The notes beneath the pieces were generated by a model. That model did not search any database and was not told where the DNA came from. It saw only the letters and a list, made by a program, of their open reading frames with translations. 29,451 nt of DNA from the NCBI GenBank assembly GCA_903921455.1, contig CAIXPZ010000117.1:1-29451 (forward strand). The letters run 5' to 3'. This DNA is from an uncultured Verrucomicrobia subdivision 3 bacterium. Its GTDB lineage: Bacteria; Verrucomicrobiota; Verrucomicrobiae; Limisphaerales; UBA11358. A program made the position numbers and the translations under genes. This document shows positions 1 through 7,745 of this stretch, in pieces; position 1 is the stretch's first letter; every line of letters starts with the position of its first letter.

Positions 1-518
1 GGCGACGTCAGGATGCCGCCGTCCGGTCCGGCGCTGCCCACCTCCCATTTGTTGATGACGTGCCGTTCCACTTCCCACAGCCGCGTGTCCACCTGGGCAA
101 ACACGAGAAACTCCTCCAGATTGGTGATGCGATCACCCTTGTAGCTCATGTCCCGGCGGTCGTCGTTGACCACGTCTTCCAATTTGTTCGTGCCACCGGC
201 GGCAGGCGGAACTGGTGCCGCCGGCACCTTGCTCAACGCCCCGGCGTAGCGCGCCAGCATCAGGCCGGCGATATCCAGCTTGATGTTCATCGCCCGCGAA
301 ATCCGCTGGCTGCCCCAGCCGGGATTTTGCCGCTTGAGCGTGAGGAACTGCTGATACAGCGGATCGGTGCGGTGGCCTTCGCGTTCGCCGCGAAAGCGTT
401 CCTTCAGCCGCCGTCCCATCGGCGGATGGATGCCCAGCCGCGCCGCCAGCACCTTCTTGCCCATCTCCGGTTCCGCCTGCAACAGTTCCCGCGCCCGTTC
501 ATAAAGTTCGTCATCCAT
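1..518 (-). CDS. Partial helix-turn-helix protein, cut by the left edge
   Basis: The reading frame stays open from an ATG at 518 to the window edge, giving the first 172 residues. An AAGGA lies six bases before the ATG, one of the few Shine-Dalgarno-like sites here. Residues about 1-45 read as a helix-turn-helix of the type that steps through a locus (LAARLG followed by a basic RRLKERFR). A second helical unit (NPGWGSQRIS, about 64-73) follows, then a proline/alanine linker and a segment with LWEVERHVINKWEVGS. From memory, this kind of N-terminus is found on phage-like proteins that carry a calcineurin-like phosphoesterase domain further on. That domain would lie outside the window, so the function is not shown. 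It is divergent from the gene at 657. Confidence 0.7.
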   Translation of the reverse strand, partial: MDDELYERARELLQAEPEMGKKVLAARLGIHPPMGRRLKERFRGEREGHRTDPLYQQFLTLKRQNPGWGSQRISRAMNIKLDIAGLMLARYAGALSKVPAAPVPPAAGGTNKLEDVVNDDRRDMSYKGDRITNLEEFLVFAQVDTRLWEVERHVINKWEVGSAGPDGGILTS

Positions 519-656
519 GCGTTTTCCTTTCGTTGAGGGTTATGTGTTTTTCCGTTTCACCCTCTTATAGCTCCCGGGCCGGCGTTTTGTTCCCCGGCTT
601 CGCCGAAAATTCCGCAAAGATGTCCGTCAAAAAAAATACGGCGAAACATAAAACGA

Positions 657-1112
657 ATGAAAACACAGACGCATCTAACCACCCTGCCGGCCGGCTCGCC
701 TCCCGCGAACGACCGGCGGGAAAACCTCAACCCGGCCGTCGCCAATTTCCTGGCCGCCCGCGAACAGCTCAGGCAGCGCGCACAGGAACTGGAGGCCGAG
801 ATGGCCGACATCCGGCAACTGCTCAACGGTGGCCACGACGGCGCGGTGCCGGTGCAAACCGCCCCGCCACCTACGGCTCCACCACCCGGTCTGGCACCAC
901 CAACTCCCCGCCGCTCGAATGCGGGGCTGCGACAGGCCGTCACCGATCTGATTATGCAGCACGGACCGATGACCAAGGATCAGATCGTGGCCTTGCTGGT
1001 CACCAATAAATTTCCGTTCTTCGGAAAACCCAAGCCCGCCTTGGATCCGGTGCTCTACAGCAAAAAATTCCAGCGCAATGGGAAGATGTTTGGACTGGCG
1101 GTGACCTCATGA
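657..1112 (+). CDS. Small protein with N-terminal coiled coil and C-terminal winged-helix (HARE-HTH-like) domain
   Basis: The product has 151 residues. Residues about 24-58 are charged and heptad-like (REQLRQRAQELEAEMADIRQ), so probably a coiled coil for dimerisation. A Pro/Ala-rich linker (about 65-85) follows. The last 60 residues (LRQAVTDLIMQHGPMTKDQI ... VLYSKKFQRNGKMFGL) match the pattern of HARE-HTH and related winged helices: a helix, 'G-P-x-T-K-D-E/Q-I', and a final 'x-x-F-x-R-x-G-x-x-F/M' strand. A DNA-binding or chromatin-like role is inferred. The stop overlaps the next ATG (ATGA), so the two genes are probably translationally coupled. No Shine-Dalgarno sequence is visible; the leader is A-rich. 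Confidence 0.7.
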   Translation: MKTQTHLTTLPAGSPPANDRRENLNPAVANFLAAREQLRQRAQELEAEMADIRQLLNGGHDGAVPVQTAPPPTAPPPGLAPPTPRRSNAGLRQAVTDLIMQHGPMTKDQIVALLVTNKFPFFGKPKPALDPVLYSKKFQRNGKMFGLAVTS

Positions 1113-1576
1113 GAACCAAACCAATGTCCCGCCCAAAAACCAAGCGGGCGAAGACCGCCCGGCCCAAGGCAGCTCTCCTGACCAACGTGGATTGGAACGA
1201 GGTCTGCCAGGAACTCGACGAACAGATCCGCGAGAACGCCGATGCGGATTCGTCGTTGCTGGGGGCCGTCTCCATTCATAGTGACGGGCATCTGGCCATC
1301 CTCGGCCAGGATGGTGAACCCATGTTCGTGGTGATGCTCGCCCTGGGGCCGGTGGATGCGGAGGGGCTCTTCGCGTATTTCCAGAGCCGGGTCGAGGATT
1401 TCGTGGGCATTGACTTGATCGGCTCCATCGAGGACGAACTGCCCTGGTGCGTGGTGGGCAGCCTGCCCGCCACCGAGCAGTTGGACGAGGCGGAGCGCGA
1501 ATCACTGGAGGAACAGATCGAACCGTTCTTGCTGGATCTGACGGAGCGGTTTCAAGCAATGCAGATGAATAACTAA
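1109..1576 (+). CDS. Unknown acidic 155-residue protein
   Basis: I do not recognise this protein. A basic N-terminal tail (MRTKPMSRPKTKRAKTARPK) is followed by an acidic globular body rich in Asp and Glu (NVDWNEVCQELDEQI ... DEAERESLEEQIEPFLLDL). There is no signal peptide or membrane segment. It starts at an ATGA overlap with the winged-helix gene at 657-1112, and the shared transcript suggests a shared role. A hairpin with a short T-run follows 40 bases after its stop. Confidence 0.65.
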   Translation: MRTKPMSRPKTKRAKTARPKAALLTNVDWNEVCQELDEQIRENADADSSLLGAVSIHSDGHLAILGQDGEPMFVVMLALGPVDAEGLFAYFQSRVEDFVGIDLIGSIEDELPWCVVGSLPATEQLDEAERESLEEQIEPFLLDLTERFQAMQMNN

Positions 1577-1616
1577 AATTCTCCGGTGGGTTGGCACCGG
1601 AGCGGGTAAGGTGGAG

Positions 1617-1659
1617 CGGCCTGCAACCTTTTCGCATGGGGGTTGCGGGCCGACTTTTT
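1617..1659 (+). terminator. 12-bp hairpin followed by five T, probable terminator or attenuator
   Basis: Bases 1617-1628 pair with 1641-1652 (12 bp, one G-T) around a 12-nt loop, and TTTTT follows at 1655-1659. It lies between the stop at 1576 and the next start at 1686. It could end the 657-1576 transcript or act as a leader structure for the following gene. Confidence 0.5.
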
Positions 1660-1685
1660 CCAAGCCGGTCAAATACAAACAAACG

Positions 1686-2237
1686 ATGAACGACCAGCAA
1701 TTGTTGGCGGAGTGCCAGCGGTTTTTTGCCGAGCAGGCGAAATCAAGAATGGATTCCTATCCGCTGCGATTAAATGTCGTCATTTTGAACGACGGCAGCC
1801 GGTGCCAGCTTGAACGGGAACAGTTTAATCCCCATGAACTGAAACGATATGAAACCCTCGCCGAAGCCGGTGGTGGAAAGATAGTAACACTGCTCGGTGA
1901 GTTGACCGGTCAACTCACTTATGGGCCGGCTTGGTCGCGCGTAAAATTGTTGCGCGCCAGCCAGCCGCTCGGGCTGGCCTGCCTTGTCTGGGCCGAGGCC
2001 GGGTGGCCGGATTTTTTCCACCGCTTCCGTTATGAATGTCAGCGAACCTTTTTAATCACCCGCTTATTGCCAACCTATCCGCCGCCGGCTTCACCCTGGC
2101 TCGCCGCGATGGTGTCACCGGCGCTTCAAGCATCGCCGGATGAGGTTCTCGGTCTGCTGTGGAAGTTGAGCATTGCCACGATGGATCAAGCCGTCCGGCA
2201 GTGGGGCAAGAAATCCGTCAAACATATTTCCGAATGA
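1686..2237 (+). CDS. Unknown 183-residue protein, weak relative of the gene at 7102
   Basis: The ATG at 1686 is preferred over a GTG at 1611 because the GTG falls in the hairpin region and the codons between look non-coding. The protein is mixed alpha/beta with no known motif that I can name. The order of elements resembles the product of 7102-7695: a hydrophobic strand ending VILN, then 'YETLAEAGGGK' (compare 'FESLAAGQGGR'), a Gly/Leu-rich stretch, 'LGLACLVW' (compare 'LGEARLCW') and a C-terminal helix 'LLWKLSIATMDQAVRQ' (compare 'VLHTLAASAFGILRHL'). Its stop overlaps the ATG of the next gene. Confidence 0.65.
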   Translation: MNDQQLLAECQRFFAEQAKSRMDSYPLRLNVVILNDGSRCQLEREQFNPHELKRYETLAEAGGGKIVTLLGELTGQLTYGPAWSRVKLLRASQPLGLACLVWAEAGWPDFFHRFRYECQRTFLITRLLPTYPPPASPWLAAMVSPALQASPDEVLGLLWKLSIATMDQAVRQWGKKSVKHISE

Positions 2238-2812
2238 AATACCTTTCGCTGCTACTGGCTGTCATCAACGTTCCCGACCTCGTTCAATATGGTCTGGTTG
2301 TCATCCTGCCGTTGCTGCTCTTTGAAGTTGTCGTTGAGGCTTTGATTCTGGAACAGCTATGGTCGCTCCCGTTTTTTCAACTGTGCCAATTTACGCTTTT
2401 CGCCAATTGCTGGTCCCTGCTCGCCGGCATCCCCGTCCGCATCGCCTTTATGGTCGCCGTGATTTTTTGGATCGCTGACCGGATCAACTCAGCCAGTTTG
2501 GTTGCGATGGCATGGCTGGTTTATTTCCTGGTGACGTTGCTGGTCGAAGTGGCCTGCGCGTTCCAATGGTTACATCGCCATAGCCTCTCAATCTCCAAGT
2601 GGCGGATCATTGTAGGAATCATCGTCGCCAACGTCGCCAGCTATGCCGTGCTGGGTGGGTTGCACCTATATCTGGTCCGGGCGTTACCACCTGCGGAAAC
2701 CGCCCCGCCCAAGTTTGAACTGCTGGTGTTGCCGGAGAATGAAATGCCGCCCTCATCCATATGGGGCGGCTGGGATCGGAAAAATAAACTTACTTCGCCG
2801 GCGCACCCTTGA
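2234..2812 (+). CDS. Integral membrane protein of unknown function
   Basis: The product has 192 residues from the ATG at 2234, chosen because it overlaps the upstream stop as ATGA; the frame also reads further upstream but with poor coding character. Four to five hydrophobic spans are visible: about 2-25, 33-58 (two short segments), 64-82, 88-112 and 126-150. A short soluble C-terminal tail rich in Pro and charged residues follows. No catalytic motif is recognised. It is coupled to the unknown soluble protein at 1686, so the two may act together at the membrane. Its 3' end overlaps the convergent H1-like gene by 23 bp. Confidence 0.65.
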   Translation: MKYLSLLLAVINVPDLVQYGLVVILPLLLFEVVVEALILEQLWSLPFFQLCQFTLFANCWSLLAGIPVRIAFMVAVIFWIADRINSASLVAMAWLVYFLVTLLVEVACAFQWLHRHSLSISKWRIIVGIIVANVASYAVLGGLHLYLVRALPPAETAPPKFELLVLPENEMPPSSIWGGWDRKNKLTSPAHP

Positions 2813-3176
2813 CCTTGGCCCAGCGGGCTTTGGCGGCGGCCGCCATCTTGGCCCGGGCGGCGGCGGATAACACCCGCTTGGCTGGCTTGGCCGGGGCTTT
2901 CGCCGGTGCCGGTGCCTTGGGTGTCGGCGCAGGTTTAGGTGCAGCCCCCTTAATTTTCGCCCAGCGTGCCTTCTGCGCGGCACGAATCTTGGCGATGCCG
3001 GCGGCGGACATTTTCTTCCGGGCTTTGATGGACTTCGGGGCCACGGTCGGGGCGGGCTTGCCGGTCGGAGCCTGGGTGCCCAACAATTGGGTAAGTTGTT
3101 TTTGCAGCTGCTCAATTTTCTCCTTGAGCGTGGCGGCCTGTCTCAGTTGTGCGGGTGTAAGATTGGTTATACTCAT
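2790..3176 (-). CDS. Histone H1-like, Lys/Ala/Pro-rich DNA-binding protein
   Basis: The product has 128 residues from the ATG at 3176 (MSITNLTPAQLR); an upstream GTG/ATG extension in the same frame is poor. Residues about 1-30 form a helix with coiled-coil character (AATLKEKIEQLQKQLTQLL). Two copies of a basic unit follow, ARKKMSAAGIAKIRAAQKAR-WAKIKG and LSAAARAKMAAAAKAR-WAKVKG, separated by a (K/A/P)-repeat linker of about 30 residues. Such 'KARWAKxKG' modules are known in bacterial H1-like nucleoid proteins. DNA compaction is inferred. With the HU at 21364 it gives this region two candidate nucleoid proteins. Confidence 0.75.
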   Translation of the reverse strand: MSITNLTPAQLRQAATLKEKIEQLQKQLTQLLGTQAPTGKPAPTVAPKSIKARKKMSAAGIAKIRAAQKARWAKIKGAAPKPAPTPKAPAPAKAPAKPAKRVLSAAARAKMAAAAKARWAKVKGAPAK

Positions 3177-3543
3177 GAGGCGAGAAATACAATCCGTCCC
3201 GGATAAAGTCAAACCTCTTGTTTGACGCGCAGCTGATCGCGCCCGCAATCCCAAGAATCGGGGGCGAATTGGTTGGCGTTATTCCTATTTTGGGACTGTC
3301 CAAACCGATAGATACCCACGCTACCACCGTCTTATCACCCTCCAACCCAACGGCATCCCAAGCATCTATCTGCAGCTGGCCGGCGGGCATGATTTGCCGC
3401 TCCCATGCGAAAATTACGAGCAAAAATAAAATCGGGAAATTTAACTTACAAACAATGGCGTACTCACCTGTTCACCAACAAATATCTCCCCGTGTGAAAC
3501 CTAAAATGCCGGCTTGTTAATTTCAAGCGGTCACCCCGGCGTT
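3177..3543. other. 367-bp gap with no supported gene
   Basis: Open frames exist on both strands (3218-3520 +, 3112-3423 -), but neither shows recognisable domains, a Shine-Dalgarno sequence or a sensible context, and the minus frame overlaps the H1-like gene. The gap probably holds the recJ-like terminator at its right end and the promoter of the H1-like gene at its left end. Confidence 0.4.
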
Positions 3544-3547
3544 TCAC
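3494..3547 (-). terminator. Nested inverted repeat overlapping the recJ-like stop
   Basis: GTGAAAC (3494-3500) pairs with GTTTCAC (3541-3547). Inside this, GCCGG (3508-3512) can pair with CCGGC next to the outer arm. The minus-strand stop codon of the recJ-like gene (3544-3546) lies in the stem. There is no long U-run, so it may be an RNA-stabilising 3' structure instead of an intrinsic terminator. Confidence 0.35.
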
Positions 3548-5790
3548 TTTCCGCCCTTCCTAGGCTGCGCCATCAACTTGGCGAGTTTTTCATTCAGATC
3601 CTGTTCCACGACGTTTTTTTTGGCCGCACTCGTGGCAAAACAGTCGAACGGATTCCGCTCGGGCAGCAGGTTCAGATGGCGTGCCATGGCGGCGGCCAGC
3701 CCGGGTTTATATTTTTTCAATTCAGGCTGGCTCGGCCCGGTTACCGACGCGGTGGCGGGTTCCAGCCAGCAGTCGGTCGCCACCAGGTAAAAATCCGCGG
3801 CCGCCTGCGGGTTTTCCCGCGTGCACCGAACTTCCACCTGCAGGGTATATACCTTGCGCGGCCGCCATTCTCTTCGCACCCGCTCGATATTTTTCCAATA
3901 AATGCGGAAGCCCAAGGCGGGCTGACCGGCCTTTTGAAAACGGCCCACGGCAACCCAGCGCTTTTTATCCTTTTTGTGTTTCTCAAATTTGGGCTGGACG
4001 AGAAGCATTGGCTCCGGCGTGGATTTACTGGGGATGATTTTGAAAAGCGACATGCTTTCCAGATACATGTTTTCCAGAAAGAAGGGGAGGGCTGGATGCT
4101 GTTGCCCAAACGGGGCTAACTTCTTGTTGCATACCCACAGTTCCTTGTAGTCCAGTTTGGTGGTGGCTAAATCCACCAGCACCTCAGCCACACGTTTAAA
4201 GTCTTCCTCCTTGAGCGGGCAAACTTCGTTGATCCACTGATGGAACGCCGGACGCTGGGTCTCGGTCAGAGTCAGGCCGCCGGCTTGGTGGTGACCACCG
4301 CCGGTCTCAAGATAACCCAGGGCCACCGCTTTATGGAGATAGTGTCCGAGGTCATAGCTGGGAATGCTGCGGCCAGAGCCGCACCAGAGTGTTTCCGGCG
4401 AGCCTGGCTTTTTGTCCTCGCTGGGATCAGGCACATAAAAGGGCGTCCGCTCCGCTGCCCAAGGGATGGCGGGAATTTTATCCTGACTTTCGGCTTCATC
4501 TAATCCGGCGGTGGCCAGGCCGCAAACAATAACCGGGCGCCAAAATTCCTCTTTGAGCCGGCTGGCCACGATCCCCACCACGCCCGTATGCCAATTGCGC
4601 CCGGCCACGACCAGCACCTTGGCCGGGGGGTCATTGTGGAACTGGGCGGCGGCCTGGCTGCGGGCCTCCTCCATGATTTTGTCCTGAGTATATTTGCGGG
4701 TCCGATTCAGGCGCACGCATTCCAGCGCCAGTTTTTCGGCGGCGACCGGATCTTTTTCCCGCAACAGTTTGACGGCCAGCAGAGCCGTGTCCAGGCGACC
4801 GCTGGCATTGAGACAGGGTCCCCATTCGAAACCAAAGGTGGTTTCGCTGACCGGTGCGAGTGGCCGGCCATTTTTGAGCGCGGACGCATTGATTATTCGG
4901 TCCAACGCCAGCAGGCCGGGAATCAGTTCAAGCCCGGATTTATCCGGGGAAGTTCGCTGAACGTCCGGGTCGAAATAAAAACAGCGGGCGATGGCAGCCT
5001 TGACCAATCGCCGGTTGATCCGGCGCATGGGAACTTGATCGGCGGTGGTGGCCAGCCCGGCCAGGATGAAGGCGCGGTCAAGGTTCCAATCCGGATTTTT
5101 GGCCAGTTCGGCGGTAAACTTGCAAAAAAGAAAAACCAGGCCGGCGGCGCAGAGCTCACAGAAGTCCTCGCGACGACCCGTCATCTGCGGCCATCCTTTG
5201 GGATTCAAATGAAACGTTGCCGGATGCGCGGGGCCGGCTGATTCAGTCTGGTGATGGTCGAGCACCAGGGTGGGAATATCCCAAGCTTTGAGTTTTTTCA
5301 GGGTCTCCTGATGAGGCGAGCCGCAATCCACGGCAATGAACAGGCCGGGTTTGCGCGGACAAGCCGCCAGCGCCTTGGCAGCCGAACGGAGTTGCAGCCC
5401 GTAACGGTCTTGCTTCCGGTCGGGGATGAACAGATGAATTTTTTCGGCGGGCAAGCCGGCCGATTCCAGAAAATCGGCCATCAACACCGTCGAGCAGATC
5501 CCGTCGCAGTCATAATCCCCGAAGATCAGCACGTCCTGCTCCGCCTCCACGGCTATAAGCAGATGCCGGGCGGCGGTGAACCAGACCGGGAAATCGGCTT
5601 CAACCAGCGAACCCGCCAGGAATTGATGCCGGTTGGGACCCTCGTCCGGCAAATCCGCCTCCAGTTGTCGCGCCCGGATCACATCGTAGTAGGCGAAGTC
5701 GGCCAGAAACTTGCGCTTTTCGCCGGGCTGCGGAACGCTTAAGGGCAAAAAGCGATCCGGCTTTTTACCCGCTTTTTGATTAAAGAACAT
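3544..5790 (-). CDS. recJ: RecJ-like single-strand DNA exonuclease (DHH/DHHA1 phosphoesterase)
   Basis: The product has 748 residues. DHH-family motifs run in order: GDYDCDG at 91-97 (metal-binding motif I, one Cys where RecJ usually has Ala), VDCGS at 154-158 and the signature DHH at 178-180. LNPKGWP and CAAGLVF follow, then the RecJ-type GPCLNASGRLD. A DHHA1 domain near 390-480 carries the glycine-rich GGGHHQAGG, where typical RecJ has GGHxxAAG. The last 250 residues are less conserved and may be an OB-like domain. RecJ degrades single-stranded DNA 5' to 3' in recombination and repair. At 748 residues it is longer than the roughly 560-580 of typical RecJ, so it is best viewed as a divergent accessory RecJ-like protein. 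It diverges from the nuclease-like gene at 5837. Confidence 0.85.
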   Translation of the reverse strand: MFFNQKAGKKPDRFLPLSVPQPGEKRKFLADFAYYDVIRARQLEADLPDEGPNRHQFLAGSLVEADFPVWFTAARHLLIAVEAEQDVLIFGDYDCDGICSTVLMADFLESAGLPAEKIHLFIPDRKQDRYGLQLRSAAKALAACPRKPGLFIAVDCGSPHQETLKKLKAWDIPTLVLDHHQTESAGPAHPATFHLNPKGWPQMTGRREDFCELCAAGLVFLFCKFTAELAKNPDWNLDRAFILAGLATTADQVPMRRINRRLVKAAIARCFYFDPDVQRTSPDKSGLELIPGLLALDRIINASALKNGRPLAPVSETTFGFEWGPCLNASGRLDTALLAVKLLREKDPVAAEKLALECVRLNRTRKYTQDKIMEEARSQAAAQFHNDPPAKVLVVAGRNWHTGVVGIVASRLKEEFWRPVIVCGLATAGLDEAESQDKIPAIPWAAERTPFYVPDPSEDKKPGSPETLWCGSGRSIPSYDLGHYLHKAVALGYLETGGGHHQAGGLTLTETQRPAFHQWINEVCPLKEEDFKRVAEVLVDLATTKLDYKELWVCNKKLAPFGQQHPALPFFLENMYLESMSLFKIIPSKSTPEPMLLVQPKFEKHKKDKKRWVAVGRFQKAGQPALGFRIYWKNIERVRREWRPRKVYTLQVEVRCTRENPQAAADFYLVATDCWLEPATASVTGPSQPELKKYKPGLAAAMARHLNLLPERNPFDCFATSAAKKNVVEQDLNEKLAKLMAQPRKGGK

Positions 5791-5836
5791 GGCTGGATTG
5801 ACGAAGGTTGATTGGGCCGCCGATTTTGTTCATCAT

Positions 5837-6889
5837 ATGTGCATGAACACGCCCGCCGCAAGCGAAGTTTCCCGGCCAAAACGAGTTCGGCGCCGGCTGG
5901 ATCCCAAGACGGCCGCTCGGACCGAGCGCATCGATTTGTTAAGGCAAATCACCCTCGAGGCCGACGTTGAGGATTGGCTCAAAGGCCATTTCGCGGATCT
6001 GAAATTGAAGGCCGCACTCATCGGCACTCAGGTGGAATTGGAAGGAACCCTGAAAGTCGATATGCTGGCCATCCAGGAAGATGGCCGGCTGTGCGTGGTG
6101 GAACTAAAGCGCGATGATCCTTACCGGGAGGTTTTTATCCAGGCCTTGGACTACGCCCGCCTGTTGGACGGCTATCTGCGGAGCGATTTGGATCTGCTCT
6201 GCCGTAAATACGCCGGCCGGTCGCTGGACGAATTATATCTGAAATATTTTGGCCGCCCCGCCCCCGACCGGCTGCCCGGCAATCCCAGCATGGTCGTGGT
6301 GGCGGGAGATTTCGACGAGGAAAACCTGCACATGGGTGCCTTCTTAAAAAGCCACCGTTTTGACCTGACCCTGATCCGTTACCATCGCCAAACCGACGAC
6401 CCCACCTCAGGGATCAAGTTCGAGCCGATTGATTTGCACCAGTGCCTGTTCCAGGCCACCGGTAAAATGCCCGATTGCGTGCTGGAAATCCGCTTCACCG
6501 AAATCAAGGGGTATAATTGGCGGGAATGCCGGGCCGAAAACGTGCTCGCCTTGCCTCAAGACATGATGGACCAAGTGCTCAGCCACGCCACCGCCGGGCC
6601 AATCGGCTTTCTGTTATATCTCAACAACCATGGTTATGTCGCCTACGGCACGCTCCGGCCGGGTCAGGTCACCAAACCCTGCGAAGGAGGCAGCGCTGAA
6701 AAATATCTGGAAGTCCCGGTAGAGTGGATTGCGACCGTCGGTTTTGAGCAGGCGATCTTCCGGAACAAGGATGACCAACCACCGCCGCGGGCGGTGGTTC
6801 AGATGAAATCTGAACCCATGGGCAAATGGTCGAAACTGGTGGGGCTGTTAAAATACCGGGAAGCACATTACCATCAGACACTTACGTAG
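5837..6889 (+). CDS. PD-(D/E)XK nuclease-like protein
   Basis: The product has 350 residues from the ATG at 5837 (a further in-frame ATG lies at 5843; the ATG at 5789 would overlap the recJ-like start codon and is less likely). A basic N-terminus precedes a helix and the nuclease core: KVDMLAI (Asp75), CVVELKRD (Glu89-x-Lys91) and IQALDYARLL (Gln102). That is the D...ExK...Q arrangement of archaeal NucS/DUF91-type and related PD-(D/E)XK enzymes. The C-terminal half is unrecognised. Divergent pairing with a RecJ-like exonuclease suggests DNA repair, recombination or defence processing. A perfect 10-bp inverted repeat lies inside the gene near its 3' end. Confidence 0.75.
   Translation: MCMNTPAASEVSRPKRVRRRLDPKTAARTERIDLLRQITLEADVEDWLKGHFADLKLKAALIGTQVELEGTLKVDMLAIQEDGRLCVVELKRDDPYREVFIQALDYARLLDGYLRSDLDLLCRKYAGRSLDELYLKYFGRPAPDRLPGNPSMVVVAGDFDEENLHMGAFLKSHRFDLTLIRYHRQTDDPTSGIKFEPIDLHQCLFQATGKMPDCVLEIRFTEIKGYNWRECRAENVLALPQDMMDQVLSHATAGPIGFLLYLNNHGYVAYGTLRPGQVTKPCEGGSAEKYLEVPVEWIATVGFEQAIFRNKDDQPPPRAVVQMKSEPMGKWSKLVGLLKYREAHYHQTLT
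6777..6799. repeat. Perfect 10-bp inverted repeat with 3-nt loop inside the nuclease gene
   Basis: AACCACCGCC (6777-6786), loop GCG, GGCGGTGGTT (6790-6799). It encodes a Pro-Pro-Pro-Arg-Ala-Val-Val stretch about 90 bases before the stop. The stem is unusually stable for coding sequence. Confidence 0.6.
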
Positions 6890-7101
6890 TATTAGCGGAC
6901 ACTTATTCTTCGATTCAGTTTTGTTTATGAAGCGTATTTAGGAGTGCAAGCAAGAAAACTGCATGAAGAAAACGTCCCTTATACCCTGTTCTACCCGTAA
7001 TGATAACGTCTCTTCTAAAAAAAGTCAACCTATTTTTTTCCTAAAAACGGCTTCGCCTAAAACACGACATCAAATGAACTTCGAAAAAGAAGTTTATTTG
7101 A
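6890..7101. other. AT-rich 212-bp gap upstream of the ankyrin/kinase cluster
   Basis: This gap is clearly lower in G+C than its surroundings, with A- and T-runs around 7016-7045. An out-of-frame reading at 6963-7202 has no coding character and overlaps the 7102 gene. It most likely holds the promoter and leader of the following cluster; I cannot name a convincing -35/-10 pair. Confidence 0.4.
7071..7100 (+). promoter_or_regulatory. 12-bp hairpin ending one base before the start codon at 7102
   Basis: CAAATGAACTTC (7071-7082) pairs with GAAGTTTATTTG (7089-7100), 12 pairs with one G-T, around the loop GAAAAA. The stem ends one base before the ATG. As RNA it would place the ribosome entry site in a stable hairpin; as DNA it is a near-perfect dyad that could be an operator. 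The only weak Shine-Dalgarno-like bases (AGAAG) lie at the loop/3' arm boundary. Confidence 0.6.
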
Positions 7102-7695
7102 ATGAAACAAAACCAACCAACATACCTCCCGCAAAAACAACTAGAACTGGTCCGAGTTCCACAACTGACCTCGGTCATCATTCTAAACCAAACCTACGAT
7201 AATTGTCTAACGGACTTCGAATCGCTCGCCGCCGGTCAAGGCGGTCGGTTCACTTCCCAACTCGGCCGCTGTCGATTGACCGCGCGTTCGCACGCAGGTT
7301 CCACTCTAATCACCCTGTGGCGTGAACACTCGCGCCTCGGTGAAGCCCGACTGTGCTGGTCAAGCAAGTGCCGGAATGAGTTGCGGGTCTCCGTCGGTTT
7401 GCGCGGCCACCTCTTGTCCGAACTGAATATTCCCAGCCTCCTCGTCACGCTGGCAAATAAGTTCGAGACCAAAGCCACACCCAAGGAAATAAATCTGGTC
7501 TTGCACACCCTGGCGGCCAGCGCCTTCGGAATACTCCGCCACCTGGCCAGAAAACCCGCCCACGTCGTTTTGGACAAACCCGTATTACTGCCCGCCGCGG
7601 ATTTGGTTACCGAGCTGTTTGGAAAGAAAGAAACCGGGGAAACGGAAATATTCGATTTAGCCCGGCACCTATTGAACTTACAACCAACAAAATAA
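7102..7695 (+). CDS. Unknown 197-residue protein heading the ankyrin/kinase cluster
   Basis: An in-frame TGA immediately before the ATG fixes the start. No family is recognised. The N-terminal third is beta-like (VPQLTSVIILNQTY, FESLAAGQGGRF, LITLW) and the last 80 residues are helical (INLVLHTLAASAFGILRHLA ... FDLARHLLNLQ). It resembles the product of 1686-2237 in the order of elements, weakly. It is the first gene of a co-directional run (7102 to 14504) and sits behind the start-codon hairpin, so it may be the regulated entry gene of that run. Confidence 0.65.
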   Translation: MKQNQPTYLPQKQLELVRVPQLTSVIILNQTYDNCLTDFESLAAGQGGRFTSQLGRCRLTARSHAGSTLITLWREHSRLGEARLCWSSKCRNELRVSVGLRGHLLSELNIPSLLVTLANKFETKATPKEINLVLHTLAASAFGILRHLARKPAHVVLDKPVLLPAADLVTELFGKKETGETEIFDLARHLLNLQPTK

Positions 7696-7745
7696 TCATC
7701 AGCACAATACTAACACTAATTAACTAACCATTAACTACAGCACCT

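Noticed and set aside
60..536. Plus-strand ORF opposite the partial gene at 1-518
   Set aside because: It is antisense to a frame with clear protein character and a Shine-Dalgarno-like site; its own translation is His/Arg/Gln-rich and domain-free.
533..1009. Long ORFs at 533-1009 (+) and 557-976 (-)
   Set aside because: Both are shadows of the 657-1112 gene; low-complexity Gly/Arg/Pro translations with no domain.
3112..3520. ORFs at 3112-3423 (-) and 3218-3520 (+) in the gap before recJ
   Set aside because: No recognisable domain, no ribosome site, and the minus one runs into the H1-like gene; left as a non-coding gap.
3514..5742. Plus-strand ORFs at 3514-4119, 4588-5241 and 5251-5742
   Set aside because: They lie antisense to the recJ-like gene, whose DHH motifs fix the real strand and frame.
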